From Chalciporus piperatus (lineage: Eukaryota; Basidiomycota; Agaricomycetes; Boletales; Boletaceae): DNA of 64,000 bases. A model generated the notes under the pieces. It did no database searches and was not told where the DNA came from. It saw only the letters and a program-made list of their open reading frames with translations. This document shows, piece by piece, positions 33,868 through 45,985 of the stretch. The DNA lies in assembly GCA_038093975.1 (NCBI GenBank), contig JBBPTG010000010.1:310001-374000 (forward strand), read 5' to 3'. Numbering within the stretch: the stretch's first letter is position 1; each line of letters opens with the position of its first letter. Made by a program: the position numbers and the translations under genes.

Positions 33868-34969
33868 CATCGCAAGGGTGCTCTACAGATTCGTCCCATC
33901 CTCTTCGTCTGGCGCCATTCTTATCCTCCCGTTTGGGGCCATCCGACACGAACTCAGTGAACGCGAAAACAAAACCCTTCGTAAGATTGCAGTAGAGCAT
34001 GCCGAACGTTGGTGTGCAGCAGCCGGGCGCAACTCCGTCTACTTGATCACCGGGTTCCATAAGGCTCGTTCGTGGTCTCTTGGTTCGTTTCATGAAGCTC
34101 CACCCGAGGGAGAAATCCTGGTGAAGCAACTTGAACCGAAGGAGCAGGATGAAAACGCCAAGATACACGAGTGGGCGCCCAATTTCCCTACTACTTACTG
34201 GCGTGCTGGTCCCGGAAGTGCTGAGAACAAGCATCTCAATCAAACTGTTTTCATTACCGGTTTCACGATCACGGTAAGATCGTGGTTGTGTATCCCTGAT
34301 GTTGAGCCGTTGCGCCCGTCGTCAAGCACCTGGTTCGCGTTCTTTCGCCTACCGATGGTATTCCTATTTGGCATCTTGAAGATGCTCTGGAAACATATTT
34401 ATCCCAAAGGTGATAACACAAGCCGCGAACCCGTGGCTCTATTATCTCAGGTAAGAGCCTTCAATGGGTTCCCGTACGTGCGACAATTAAGCGCTCCTCC
34501 AGCCGTTCCATCCTTCCGCTGCCATCAACCATCACCTATTGGACAAGGTTCGCACGATCATCGAGGTACCGCAGCAGTCTGACCTTTTTTTTTCAGAATC
34601 CTGATGCTCATGTGGCTGTTACGCACGACAAACAGTGGATGGGCGTCCTCGACATGGTTCGCCACTGTGTGTCTTTACTGATTCCCACATTGATCAAATT
34701 CCCAGGAAACCATGGCCGACGAGGGTATCCTGAACGAAGACTACGTATGGGAAGTTCTAAGCGACAAATGCACCCCAGTCTTCGACAATCGTAAGTACTC
34801 GCACTAGTGCGTTGCGGCGATCGATCCTCACTGCTATTTGCTAGATGCCGTTTGGCTAGAGAGCAAAAGGGGAGTCTCCGTGTCGTTCTCACATCCGCAA
34901 TATCAACTAATTTCAATGACAGTGGGGACGGCAATAAAGGATCTCAGGTCACGTCCGGCGTCGCGGTGA
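33868..34969 (+). pseudogene. 5'-truncated gene for a basidiomycete domain protein of unknown function
   Basis: Exons 33868-34450, 34597-34656, 34706-34790 and 34845-34969 join in phase. The protein reads RVLYRFVPSSSSGAILILPF, then ENKTLRKIAVEHAERW, NSVYLITGFHKARSWSLGSF and NQTVFITGFTITVRSWL, and ends with SLKRGVSVSF-like sequence and a stop at 34969. I recognise this as part of a family widespread in Agaricomycetes whose function is unknown to me. The duplicate at 57.5 kb has an additional upstream exon (GLQIGDVGYVDRWGVFHVLF) spliced to this acceptor through a 43-nt intron. In copy 1 that intron is cut at about 33829, and no first exon or start codon is present. It is therefore probably non-functional unless a new promoter and start were gained. 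Confidence 0.65.
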
Positions 34970-35103
34970 CCTCCCTATCTTCCCTTTCGAACCACAATAC
35001 CTCCGTCGCGACCAGCGGAGACGTGAAGAAACCATGTTCCACGCTCGAGGTATTCTCCCTTCGCACGCCTTCAGCTGACAACCCATGGATTGTTATTTCA
35101 GGT

Positions 35104-37911
35104 ATGGATGTCTTTGATGTTCCATGGATGAATCCTAATAAATCCTTCGCAGGTATCCGGGCTGACGGTGTCATCACTGGCCTCACTCATTTACCAGTCG
35201 GCTTCTACATGCTTATCCAGTTCAATGGCGTTCAAAGGAGGACCAAGGTTAGGTCTATCCTTGTCTGTGAAAGCGTTATTGAGTGGGACGACGAAATCAT
35301 TTTGTGAGATATTCGTCAAATTTATCTGCTTTACTGTACTCATGATATCAAGGTCCAATGATCCTTCCACTAGGGTCCAACTTTCATTTTGTGCCGTGTT
35401 CGAGTTCGAGCCAGTGCTCGGTAATGGGTCAACTTTATGCACGGTAGATATCACTGTAGGGAATCTGGTTGGCAGCACCTCCCGTGAGTGTATCGTGGCG
35501 TATTGCGCACATGTCGGTACTCAGATCACGAAAGTCGTCGGTTTCTCTTCGGAACGATGTTCGTCGCTTCTAATTACTGCGGACCGGAGATATGGACCGG
35601 ATTTCAAGGCTTATTCTCGTCGTGAGAATGCCAATGTATGCCCCTGTCCTGTCGGAGAGTCCCTACATTCCTAACACATTGTTCTTAGCTGAGGCGGGAA
35701 AGGCCTTCAGCCATGGCACACGAGACGGATAAAGGGCACGACGCCCTCCTCCGTTACTACGATCACTACAGAGAAGACGATCTCCAGAACGCTATTGGAC
35801 ATTTCGAATGCGCCCTGCGTGTTTGTCCTGCCGACGATGAATGTCGCCCGGCGGCACTGTTCAACCTTGCCACAGTAACGCACCGTAGTTTCGAGGCTAA
35901 CGGTATGGACACAATGATCGCCGAATCTATTGCCCTGTATCGAGAATCGCTAGAGATGCGCTGTGCCCCTCATCTAGATCGCCCGGCCACCCTGCTTGGC
36001 CTTGGCCAGGCTCTCTTGTGTTGCTATCGGAGGCAGGGACAGGACGAATCCCTTGCGGATGATTTGAAGCAGCTGATGAACGAGGTCAAGATGATTTGCC
36101 CTGAGGGCAGTCATTCGCACCGAGCTGCAAAACTTGTCCTTGAAACATCCAAACGGATCAGGGCTCAATATAGCTGCACCTTGTCTGAAATCGACGGGCT
36201 GATCCGCGAATTGGGTGTGGCTGCTCGACTCCCTCCTGAAGAGCACTTTGACCGGCCATATCGATTGGAAAATCTCGGTCTTGCATTGAGACAGCGTTTC
36301 GAAATGCAAGGAGATTGTGGTCACGTTGCTGATCTCGATCAAGCAATTGCGGCCCGGGAGGATGGCATACGGTCCATTCACGAGCACTGTCCGGCTCGTG
36401 CTTCCTACCTCAGTCAACTTGGGGAGTCGCTTTACACTCGTTTCAAGAAGATCGGAGACGTCGAGGACATCGGACGAGCCATTGTGATCTACGAAACGGC
36501 TCTGAAACTCACTCCGGAAAACCACCCTGACCGTTCTTGGCACCTCCAAAACCTTTGGGGGTCTCTCAGGGCTCGTTTTGACAAGCTCGGAGACATTGAG
36601 GACCTCAGACGAGCCATTGCGATATGTGAAGAGGCTGTAAAATTCACTCCGGGGAACCACCCTGACCGTGCTCAGCGCCTCCACAACCTTGGGTGGTGTC
36701 TCGGGGCTCGTTTCAAGAAGATCGGAGACGTCGAGGACATCGGACGAGCCATTGTGATCTACGAAACGGCTCTGACACTCACTCCGGAAAACCACCCTGA
36801 CCATGCTCAGCACCTCCACAACCTTGGGGGGTGTCTCAAGGCTCGTTTCAAGAAGCTCGGAGACATTGAAGACATCAGACGAGCCATTATGAGGGGTGAA
36901 GAGGCTGTGAAACTCACTCCAGAGAACCACCCTGACCGTGCTCAGCACCTCCACAACCTTGGGGGGTGTCTCAAGGCTCGTTTCAAGAAGCTCGGAGACC
37001 TCGAGGACATTGAACAAGCCATTGCGAGGGGTGAAGAGGCTCGGAAACTCGTTCCGAAAAATCACCGTGACCATGCTCAGCACCTTGACAACCTCGGGGG
37101 GTTTCTCAGGGCTCGTTTCAACAAGCTCGGAGACATTGAGGATCTCAGACGAGCCATTTCGATCCGTGAGGAGGCTGTAAAACTCACTCCGGAAAACCAC
37201 CCTGACCGTGCTCAGCACCTCCACAACCTTGGACGGTGTCTCGGGGCTCGTTTCAACATGCTCGGAAATATTGAGGACCTCAGACGAGCCATTGCAATGG
37301 GTGAAGGGGCTGTGAAACTCACTCCGGAGAACCATTCTGGCCATGCTCAGTGCCTCGACAACCTTGGGAGGGTTCTCAGTGCTTATTTCAAGCAGCTTGG
37401 AGACATTGAGGACCTCAGACGAGCCATTGCGATGAGTGAAGAGGCTCTGAAACTCACTCCGCTGGAGAACCACCCTGACCGTGCTCAGCGCCTCCACAAC
37501 CTTGGACGGTCTCTCATCACTCGTTTCAACAAGCTTGGAGAGATCGAGGACCTCAGACGAGCCATTGCGATGCGGGAGGAGGCTCTGAAACTCACTCCGG
37601 AAAACCACCCTGACCGTGCTCGGCGCCTCCACAACCTTGAACGGTCTCTCAGGGCTCGTTTCAACATACTCGGAGACATTGAGGACCTCGGACGGGCCAT
37701 TGCGACGCGTGAAGAGGCTGTGAAACTCCACCCTAACCGTGCTCAGCGCCGCCTCGACGACCTTGGGCCGTCTCTCAAGGCTCGTTTCAAGAAGTTCGGA
37801 GACGTTGCGGACATCGCACGAGCCATTGCGATGCATGAAGAGGCTCTGAAACTCGCTCCAGAGAGTCAGCTCGGCGCCTCAACAACCTTCGGGGCAGGTT
37901 CTATGTTCTAG
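35104..37911 (+). CDS. C2-like domain and 44-residue TPR repeat protein
   Basis: Exons end at about 35306 (IEWDDEIIL), resume at SNDPSTRVQLSF and, after a third intron, at LRRERPSAMAHETDKGHDALLRYY, running to TAG 37911. The first 200 residues are beta-rich and C2-like. The body is tetratricopeptide-type, with about a dozen repeats of consensus ENHPDRAQHLHNLGxCLxARFxKLGDIEDLRRAI and a 132-bp (44-residue) period. Such repeats form a superhelical protein-binding scaffold and often occur in fungal signalling or NLR-like proteins, although no NB-ARC domain is present here. The repeats are nearly identical at the DNA level, so they expand or homogenise recently. The true start is not resolved: the frame is open well upstream of the first in-frame ATG at 35104. 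Confidence 0.75.
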
Positions 37912-38758
37912 GATCAGGGTTACTTCTCAACAAGATACCGGTGCGTATTTCCCTCCTAGAGTATCCTCAAGGAAACTCATTCGAAGCGCGCTCGCAGTTT
38001 GGCCTGAGCTACGATACCAAGAGCTTCGGAGTGATCCAAGAAGTTATCAAGGACTTAGTAGATATCAACGAAATACCCAGGCTGTATTTTGTCCCACGAC
38101 TTTGTCGTGCAGGATTGACGCCAACCTGCCATTACAGAGCCGTACTGTTAGCCAAGGGTTTACATCCCGAGATGTTACCAATCGCGACTTAGTTTCGCTC
38201 AACCACTCCCCATCGTAAACGGGCTCAAGCCAGCAGTCAGCTAGCATATATCCTGGAACAGCACGGGAATCAAGAACGCTATGCAGTGTATCCCGTTGGC
38301 AGCCGATCTCCCAAGCCGCTTAGCTCCCGTCGACAGTCTGCCCACGAAACGTAGTTCTAGCACCGCTGACAGTGGTCCATCTTGATTGCTTTCTGAACGA
38401 TGATGAGAAACTTTGTGGACTTAGCTGCCACTGGGAACCAAGCTGAATGTTAAAGGAACGTCAAGGCTGGGGGGAATCCTTCGCAATCATGGCGTAAATG
38501 GACGTAGACGCTTGCTTGCCAGTCACGGTTGTCAAAGGGGTCCGCTCACTGAAATTCTCGCCCCTCGCAGTAGAAGGATAATTGAACGCGGTAGTGCTGG
38601 GAAATCTTGGGACGTTTCCAAAGGAGTCATTGGGAGAGAGAAGGCACACTGAGACAACCACACTCGCAATGTGCACAAAAGTCTTTCGACCTTGATACAG
38701 ACATAATAGTCCCTATCGTACATCGCGCTTGATATCCCGTCTTCTTGTTCGAACGCTC
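37912..38758. other. Spacer between the TPR and aldolase genes
   Basis: About 850 bp of non-coding sequence, part of the duplicated block. Short frames only. The right 80 bp match the corresponding spacer in copy 2. Confidence 0.4.
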
Positions 38759-39803
38759 TCAGTATCCAAAGGCACGCGTACCTGATTGACCTCCAATGGC
38801 CTCAGTCAGGTTGCGAGAAAGAGATTCTGCCATAGCGCCCGAATCCGAGGTAACGTTAATCTGCGCTGTGGATCAGTTTGCGAAACGGATGTGAAGAGAG
38901 GGGATCCGACCATATCGAAACCCTCTTGGGCACGCTTGAACGACTGGGGTCCTGAAGTGCAATAGATGGCACTGGAATTGCAATCAACATCGGAAACACC
39001 GCGAATGGAACAGCGTGACGCACCATTTCTTCCCCTTGCTGTGTGCGGCTTTGAGGATCTGCTGAATGACCTTTTCCACATCTGGATGAGGGTCTGGAGA
39101 TGGAGGAGGGTAACCAAGGGCCAGCGACAAATCATATGGACCAATGAAAAGGACATCTGGTCCAAAACACGTCAAGTTAACTCAACTGAATCCTAGGATG
39201 TTCACGAACCAATCCCATCGACGGCAGCAATCTCCTCGACGTTCTGGACGCCTTCCTTGTTTTCAATCTGGATCATGATCGTAACGTGTTCATTGGCGGA
39301 CTTGAGGTATTCCCCAGCGGTTATCCCCCACGTACTCTGAGTGAAAGGGCTACCGAAACCACGCCTTCCACCTGGAGGGAACCGACTATCGGCAACGACT
39401 TCCTTTGCCTTTTCCGCGGTGGAGACCTTCGCGATTTAAATCCCGTCAATATTCCACCCCGATATGTGCAGCGGATCAAGCATACCATGGGTACGAGAAC
39501 ACCTCGTGCACCCGCATCGAGGGCATACTTGACCTGCCACGAGGTGCCGGTGCTCATGCCAGTCGCAGGGATACGTACGATCGGGCTCGGTGCATTACTC
39601 CCAAGTCCGGTGATAGCCTGGATGGACTCTGCAGCACCAGGCTGGAGCGACGTGAGACCGTGTTCGCAGTCGATCATGACCCACGACAGGTGAGGGCTCG
39701 ATTGTGCCACTGTCCTTGCGTTCATGACGCCAGGAAGGGTGATCCATACCCCGAAAGCGGGCTTGGACGCCTTGAATGCTTGGGTGAGTGCGTGGGTAGT
39801 CAT
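38759..39803 (-). CDS. HpcH/HpaI-family aldolase
   Basis: Member of the class II aldolase/citrate-lyase TIM-barrel family (2,4-dihydroxyhept-2-enedioate aldolase type) that cleaves hydroxy-oxo acids to pyruvate plus an aldehyde using a divalent metal. From ATG 39803: AFGVWITLPGVMNARTVA, then WVMIDCEHG with the family Glu/His, a PSPIVRIPATG strand, and YALDAGARGVLVPM. After intron 1 come VSTAEKAKEVVADSRFPP, GGRRGFGSPF and IMIQIENKEGVQNVEEIAAV with a metal-site Glu. Intron 2 leads to DVLFIGPYDLSLALGYP. Two further introns follow, then CTSGPQSFKRAQEGFDM and the C-terminal helix SLSRNLTEAIGG. All phases agree. The stop at 38759 assumes read-through of a possible GTACGC donor. A decayed relative lies at 60.5-61.2 kb. 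Confidence 0.88.
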
Positions 39804-40060
39804 TGGGAAGGCTGTGGAGGTCGAACGAGCGTGATCGGAGGTCCTTTTGTACCCATAGGATATATGGATCACTGATGGCCGCGCGAGTCACGGTCATGGT
39901 CATGGGATGGACAATCGCGGGCCGACGCGGTCGACGTTGCCAAAACGACCCTATTCTGGGGTTAGGATTAAGGATTGATGTGGACTGTATGTTACGTTAC
40001 TTCAAGAACTTGAAAATGTGGTATTTGATAATCGTCCTTGCGTCGTCCTAGATTCGAGCC

Positions 40061-40627
40061 TTAATTTTCTTTGACTACCCACTTCCCCGTTTCGTCCATC
40101 GTAACGGCCAACGTCCATTTCTCGTGGTCCATCCATTGGTCCTTCAAGAAATCATCCCACCACCTGATATGTATCTCCCCGTACTTGTCGAAATAATACC
40201 CAGCTACTCGAGGGTCTGGGCCAAGATATTCGTGTCTACGGCAAGATAAGTCCTAGTAAGCAGATGTTCCACCGCCCACTCACCTCCTTGAAAGCACCTC
40301 CCCCGAATGTACATAGTTGACCCAGTCCGAATTTTTCTCCGCGTCCAACATATCCATGTAGTATTGATACACGAACTGGTTGACGTCGACGCCATTTCTA
40401 AGGTGACGGACATCTTTTCCTTTCGTCGAGAGGTACGTGCGAGGGAGATGGATCTTGGTATTGTATTCGCACACGCGGCGATGTATAGGCCAACGATATA
40501 CCGCCCAAGCCATAGCGCGGGTCGTGTCCGTAAATTTTTTCACTGCATCCTTCCGCTCCTTGTCGGAAACCTTGGGTGTGTCCGAGGACAGGCTGGATTC
40601 CTGCTTCTCCACTTTGGCCTTGGCCAT
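40061..40627 (-). CDS. Small conserved-looking protein of unknown function
   Basis: Two exons, 40284-40627 and 40061-40235, give 172 residues in phase with a standard GTGAGT donor. The N-terminus is Lys/Ser-rich (MAKAKVEKQESS). The body is rich in aromatic and charged residues (AVYRWPIHRRVCEYNTKIHL, QFVYQYYMDMLDAEKN, IRWWDDFLKDQWMDHEKW). No signal peptide, membrane segment or known motif is visible. Codon-like structure and a clean splice support a real gene. I do not recognise the family. Confidence 0.65.
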
Positions 40628-40895
40628 CCCCTTCGTTCTGCGATCTTGTGTGCGTTCTGTCGATGGAAAGTCGGTATGCGTGAGTATGTATATTTTGCAG
40701 TGTCAATGTCATATCCCGCTTGTGACTTCCTGTCATGTCATTGATATTGTCGGGCGATCGCTTTCCGATATCCTTTTCGGCGTTTCCGGGATGCAACCTG
40801 TTGTAACCAATAATATTCATGGCTTGGCACATTCCAGCACGTATTATGACGAGATTCAAGTCAAAGGGATTAGTCTAAAAGTAAAGAGTAGGACA

Positions 40896-42018
40896 TTACG
40901 CGGGTAGTATTTGTGGTTCAGCCTCTACGGCTGGCGTCTGGTGGGGTTTCCTAGTTTTGGCCTGCCTCCTGCGCTCAACGAGTGGTGGTAATTGTCGACC
41001 CTCTCCCCTAGCCAACCATTCACTTATCCACCAAGCCCCACGACCTCGCTCCTTCTTGATCCTCTTTATATCTCCGAGTGCCTCCAATAACCATAGGTCG
41101 GGTTTGGCGGAATAACGGGCCCGGATGTGCCTCTCCTTTGGCTCGGCAAAAGGCTCGGTGTTCTCCAGAAGGCGCATGAGGGTCACTCGCATATCTTTCC
41201 CAAGCGACGCTGCGTGTTTATTCGTGCTTCGTAGGCAGGCCGAGTAGAGCATTGCGGTACAGGCAGGGTCAATCGTCACCGCTGGGAGATTGTTCAGACC
41301 GAAAAGCGATACAGCGGTGATGGTGTCCTGGAGAGGATATTTTTGATAGAGAGCATGAAGGAGATTGCGTGCGCCAGCGACAGACGAGAGTGGGAAGCCA
41401 TACTTGGGGTGGTCTGAAAAGACTTTCAGAGCAAGGAGAGGGCACTCGAGTTCTTCACATCGACCTGTTCGGCAGGAAAGATGAAAAGGTCAGAACACAG
41501 ACAAGCAAGGCAGACAGACATGGGGAAAGGTAGACATACGAACGAACATCTCGGTATCGAGCGAGGTAAAAGAATTTCCAGCCTCTCTCCACTTTGGGAA
41601 CGTTTCGACGATGGCTTCGACGTGCTCTGGCTTGCTCGCGAGCTGTAAGAGGCGCAACCAAGCCTTGGCTTGGACCTGCCCTGCTTTGGCGACCTTGACA
41701 CGACCTGTACGGTCGCTGACGAACTGCAACATTTCATTGAACTTTCGTTCACGTGAAATCCAGTACTTGGACACGGGCTTGGTAGTTTTCTGATGGAGTA
41801 CTTGTGCTTCAGACCCATTCGCAACATCGATACGGCTAGCTTGTTCGCTAGGTTGTTGGGCTGCATATATAAATTCTCAGCTTTCGAGCTCGTTATACAG
41901 ACAGAGACTAACCAGGTGCAGAGACGTGAATTTGCTTCGACAAGGTTGCACATTTTGAGAAACGCGCGGTATTGAGGGACACGCGCCGTCTAGCAGCACT
42001 GAGCAGAACGCTGGCCAT
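40896..42018 (-). CDS. Putative mitochondrial helical-repeat protein
   Basis: Exons 41913-42018, 41540-41860 and 40896-41464 give 331 residues in phase. The N-terminus, MASVLLSAARRRVSLNTARF, is Arg/Ser-rich without acidic residues, as in a mitochondrial presequence. The body is made of short helices (AKAWLRLLQLASKPEHVEAI, ECPLLALKVFSDHPKYGF, AGARNLLHALYQKYPLQ) reminiscent of pentatricopeptide/TPR-type proteins. The C-terminus is basic. A mitochondrial ribosomal or RNA-processing role is possible, but I cannot assign one. Confidence 0.65.
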
Positions 42019-43404
42019 CGAGGACTTGTCTTGCTCGACGCCGTCGACGAGTTCGGACTTGCCGCGTCGGGTAAAGACGCAACCAAACAAGTGCAAATAG
42101 TCACCCACCTCGACGACGGAGCTCGAGGCTCGGATACCTACTAACCTAGTGTTACCTAGCTACGTTACTCACTGTTAGCGGAGAGTTGCGTCGTCAGCTC
42201 AGCCAAGCAGTGCGATGGCTGAAACACAGCAGCGTGGTCGTCTTCTTCTTACTTCTTCTTTACGTTCCCCCAGTGTCATTTTGACCGCGCATACACCGAA
42301 AATTGATCCGATGGCGACTACGCGGTTTAAATGCATCAGATCCGTGGCTTCGGCTTCCGCCCGCCGTTGTTCGACGCCATCTTTGGGGCATTCCAGTGCT
42401 TGGAGGTCATTTTTCTGGTGCGCGTCCCGCTTTTTTTTTTTTGGAGGCTGCGGCGTACGATGTTCATTAATTTTACATAGGCGAGTTCCGCGTGCACTCT
42501 CGGCCAACGCGGCCACGCGGGGTGAAAGGACACAGAGAACGCAATGCGCATGCATGGATCTTAGTGATCGGCGCTCCGGTAATTTCAGCAATCGGACCGC
42601 CGATGGGTCTAAGTATTGGCAAGCTTGTCGATGATCGATGCAGATGGAGTCCCGCACACTGATCGGGGTTGATTGATTCGGAACCTCCGGATTCCTTGGA
42701 TCATGGTAAGTAGTAACAGGGTTGATGATTCCGGGAGCTAGAGTTATGGACTTGGTCTTGCGTCTGGTAATCAGTCTCTTGGATGAGAAATACTTCCGCG
42801 GGTTGTGCTTAACGTGCTGATGCCAATTTTAGACATCGGGATTTGGAGTCAACAAGGCCATATTGGACAGGAAGATGAATGGGCAAACGTACTTAGAGCT
42901 TCGACTGATGTGCGGACTCATCTTAGCTGCCGTCGGTTGTGAAGATGGCGAGGAATCAGGGCTGTTTCAAAGATAAGCATGCAGCTGCATGCAGATGGTT
43001 TGAGACATCGCCTTATCTCACGGAGGTCTCGGAGGGCAACTTTTGCGCGTGTGCCTGTCACGTTCGCGTTGGGCCTCGTCGCGTTTAGCAAAACTAGGAG
43101 GAATCTGAAGATAACGGGGACGTGTTTGTTATTTTTTTGCTGTGTATCACTGACACTCATTGGATGATAGGCGTCTCCCGCTTAGTCAGCAGTCTTATCT
43201 TGCCAAGTATTTCCAGTCTCCGCTCCCGGAACACTGTGATTAAATCGCGCTTGGAATTGTTCGAGGACGCGTCAAATGCCACAGCCCCAACGGCAACTTA
43301 TATCTTCAGCAATATCAGTTTTTGCCCTCTTCTCTCCAACCCCATTCTTCGCAGGAAGCTCCTTCTTTCCTTGAGCTGATTTATCCGCTTGAGCTTACCT
43401 TACG
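42019..43404. other. Long divergent promoter region
   Basis: About 1.4 kb between two divergently transcribed genes. It includes a T tract near 42430 and, in its right third, a cluster of GATA sites listed separately. Small frames here have no recognisable domains. Confidence 0.45.
42971..43200 (+). promoter_or_regulatory. Cluster of GATA-factor sites upstream of the ammonium transporter
   Basis: HGATAR motifs occur at 42971 (AGATAAG), 43012 (CTTATCT), 43109 (AGATAA), 43165 (TGATAG) and 43194 (CTTATCT), five within 230 bp and 205-434 bp before the start codon. In fungi, AreA/Nit2-type GATA activators use such sites to switch on ammonium permease genes under nitrogen limitation. Binding here is inferred. 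Confidence 0.55.
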
Positions 43405-45221
43405 ATGGTGAACGTTACCTACGACCCATGTAAGCTTCCACTGCCTATAAATGACTGAATGTTTGTGCTGACCGCCCCCTCCCCTCCCAGCGGGGGACAT
43501 CATTTGGACGAACTCGGGCTCCACCGGTGTTTACAACAATGGTGACATTGCTTGGACATTAGCCTCCACCGCGTTGGTATGGATCATGATACCAGGCGTC
43601 GGTTTCTTCTATTCTGGGCTCTTGCGACGGAAAAATGCTCTGAGCATGATTTATCTCAGCATGATGACCGTCGCGACGGTCTCGTTCCAGGTGAGCTAGC
43701 GGACCTGCCCCCAAAGCATCAGCCACTAATACCTCCTATCACTAGTGGTTCTTCTGGGGATATTCCTTGGCGTTCAGTGAAACTGCGAGTGCATTCATCG
43801 GCGATCTCAGTAAGTCGGATTATATCCCTCTATCCAAGGTCTCATGGCTTCGCAGGGCACTTTGGCTTGATGAACGTCCTTGACCAGGAATCCGTTGCCA
43901 GTCCAAAGATACCAGCGATCACGTTCTGTGTCTTCCAGCTCATGTTCGCTGCCATTACGTGTGTGATGTGACCCCTGTTGTCAGGTCTTTTTCTGATTAC
44001 ACTGCCATCCCTAGCCCTATGATCGCCCTTGGTGCGGTCGCCGAGCGCAGCCGTCTAGGGCCGCTCATGGTGTTTGTTTTTGTTTGGTCCACACTGGTCT
44101 ATGATCCCATTGCGTGCTGGACATGGAATCCCCATGGCTGGTCATTTGTCTTGGGTGGTCTCGACTTTGCAGGTGGTACTCCTGTTCACATCTCTTCCGG
44201 AAGCGCCGCGTTGGCTATCTCGCTCTATCTTGGAAAGCGCCGTGGCTATGGGACTGAGCGGCTGGCTTACAAGCCTCACAACACCACCTACGTTATTCTG
44301 GGAACCGTTTTTCTGTGGTTCGGATGGTTCGGATTCAACGGTGGCTCAGCATTGGCCGCCAATTACCGTGCCACCGAGGCCTGCATCGTCACCAACTTGG
44401 CAGCTAGCGTTGGAGGCTTGACTTGGATGCTCTGGGTAAGATTCATGTTGAGCAATGGGCTCTTTACGGTCACTAATGGTTTACTAGGATTGGCGCTTGG
44501 AACGCAAATGGTCTGCCGTCGGATTCTGCTCCGGTGCCATCGCTGGTCTTGTAGCTATCACGCCTGGTTCCGGATTCGTCGGCGCACCTGCCGCGGTGCT
44601 TTTCGGGTTTATGGCCGGCACCCTTTGTAACTTTGCTACCCAGCTCAAGTTCATCTTCAAGTATGATGACACACTCGATGTGGGTTCCGACAATCATGCT
44701 ACCTACACTCCGTTGACTTACCAAATGTCAGATTTTTGCCTCCCATGCCGTTGGAGGTATCGTTGGGAACATCTTGACTGGTCTGTTTGCGCAAGCAAGC
44801 GTCGCCGGATTTGATGGTATCACAACGATTCCTGGAGGCTGGCTCGACCACAACTACAGACAACTCGGCATCCAACTAGCAGACTCTGTCTCTGGTCTTT
44901 CTTACTCCTTTGTCATGACCGTGAGTGACCGTTCTTCCTCGCAGTGTCGTTGGTTTGCCTGACGATCCGTCTCCTTGACTGCAGACCATTATTTTGTGGG
45001 CCATGCACTTCATCCCCTTCCTCCGTATCCGCTGTGATGAGGAGACCGAGATCATTGGTGTCGATGATGCTGAGATGGGCGAATTTGCTTACGACTATGT
45101 TGGTCTCGAAGCTGAGATCCTCCCTCGCACCACAACTGGTGAAACCGACCTTCCACGCACCCCGTCGACTTCGCAGGAGAGCGGGCAAGAAAAGAACCCC
45201 GTCGTCTTACCCGCAGCATAA
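43405..45221 (+). CDS. Ammonium transporter (AMT/MEP family)
   Basis: Plasma-membrane ammonium permease. Eight exons (43405-43429, 43491-43690, 43746-43809, 43856-43958, 44015-44435, 44488-44679, 44732-44920, 44985-45221) give 476 residues with all phases correct. The first exon is only 25 nt. Characteristic parts are IPGVGFFYSGLLRRKNAL, the first pore histidine in GGTPVHISSGSAAL, the family signature WFGWFGFNGGSAL, the second pore histidine in FASHAVGGIVGNIL, and GAVAERSRLGP. About eleven hydrophobic segments are present. The cytoplasmic tail begins GEFAYDYVGLE, the conserved regulatory C-terminus, and ends in a Thr/Ser-rich stretch. Upstream GATA sites suggest nitrogen control. Both pore histidines are present, so transport should be intact. 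Confidence 0.95.
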
Positions 45222-45985
45222 ATGGGGTATCATTACTGCTTCGGACATTGTTTTGTTTTTGTTAATTCACTCATTATGATTTGCTATCGGGTCTACGTAC
45301 GTGGTTACGATAAATCCCGCTCCTGTAGAAAAGTTGGCCTTTTTGTTAACGCTGATTCCGGGGGTGGACCATTGTATAAGTTGAGCTCGCAGAGTTATTT
45401 TTATTTTATTAGAAGCTTATAACCCGATGTTGGGAGAGCCTGAACGAATTGGCAGTACCTCAATAATTGATCCCTATACTTACAACTGAAGGCAGCCTGT
45501 CGAACTAACCGGCGCCACCTTCATCGATCCTAGCACTCAATAATCGACAGGGTTGCTCGCCACGTTCCACGGTGGACAGATATGTCCGTTGTTCCATCGT
45601 CGTTGTTCATGCCCGTTTGCCATGGCCGGGTTAACCCTCCTTGATCACCCAAATCACCGTAGTTTGTGACACGGAGACTTTACAGACTTCCTTATCTCGG
45701 AACGCTCAAACCTGCTGTGCTAGGCACAGCCATGGAGATCCAGGGCCACTCATTGATGCATTCCCCCCACACAGCTTACGGGAACAAATCGTGCGTTCCT
45801 CGAGCCACAACCCCAAGTTTCAAGTTACAGGCCATAATCAGGACACTCTGACAGAGAACATTATTAGTTCACTGCCTCTCTTCATGGGAACTTCCTGTGC
45901 AGTTGCTAGTTCCTGAAGGCTGAGTATCGCATTTAAGAACTTGCTTGTTTTTGCGACAGTCGTTCTCTCATCGTCACGATATACC
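45222..45985. other. Spacer between ammonium transporter and GRDP genes
   Basis: About 760 bp containing the 3' UTR of one gene and the promoter of the next. Nothing else recognised. Confidence 0.35.

Larger units (their letters stand above)
33829..39440. repeat. Segmental duplication, copy 1
   Basis: This block (truncated domain gene, C2-like/TPR gene, aldolase gene) is closely related along most of its length to 57816-61230. Similarity extends through introns and intergenic sequence. Copy 1 has more TPR repeats and a complete aldolase gene. Copy 2 keeps an upstream exon that copy 1 lacks. Confidence 0.88.

Noticed and set aside
35974..37836. 620-codon antisense frame as a gene
   Set aside because: It mirrors the TPR repeats exactly and has no start, splice or domain support; kept only as a low-interest observation.
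36430..37880. Regularly spaced repeats that might suggest a CRISPR-like array
   Set aside because: The repeats are coding, 132 bp long with no unique spacers, and the organism is eukaryotic.
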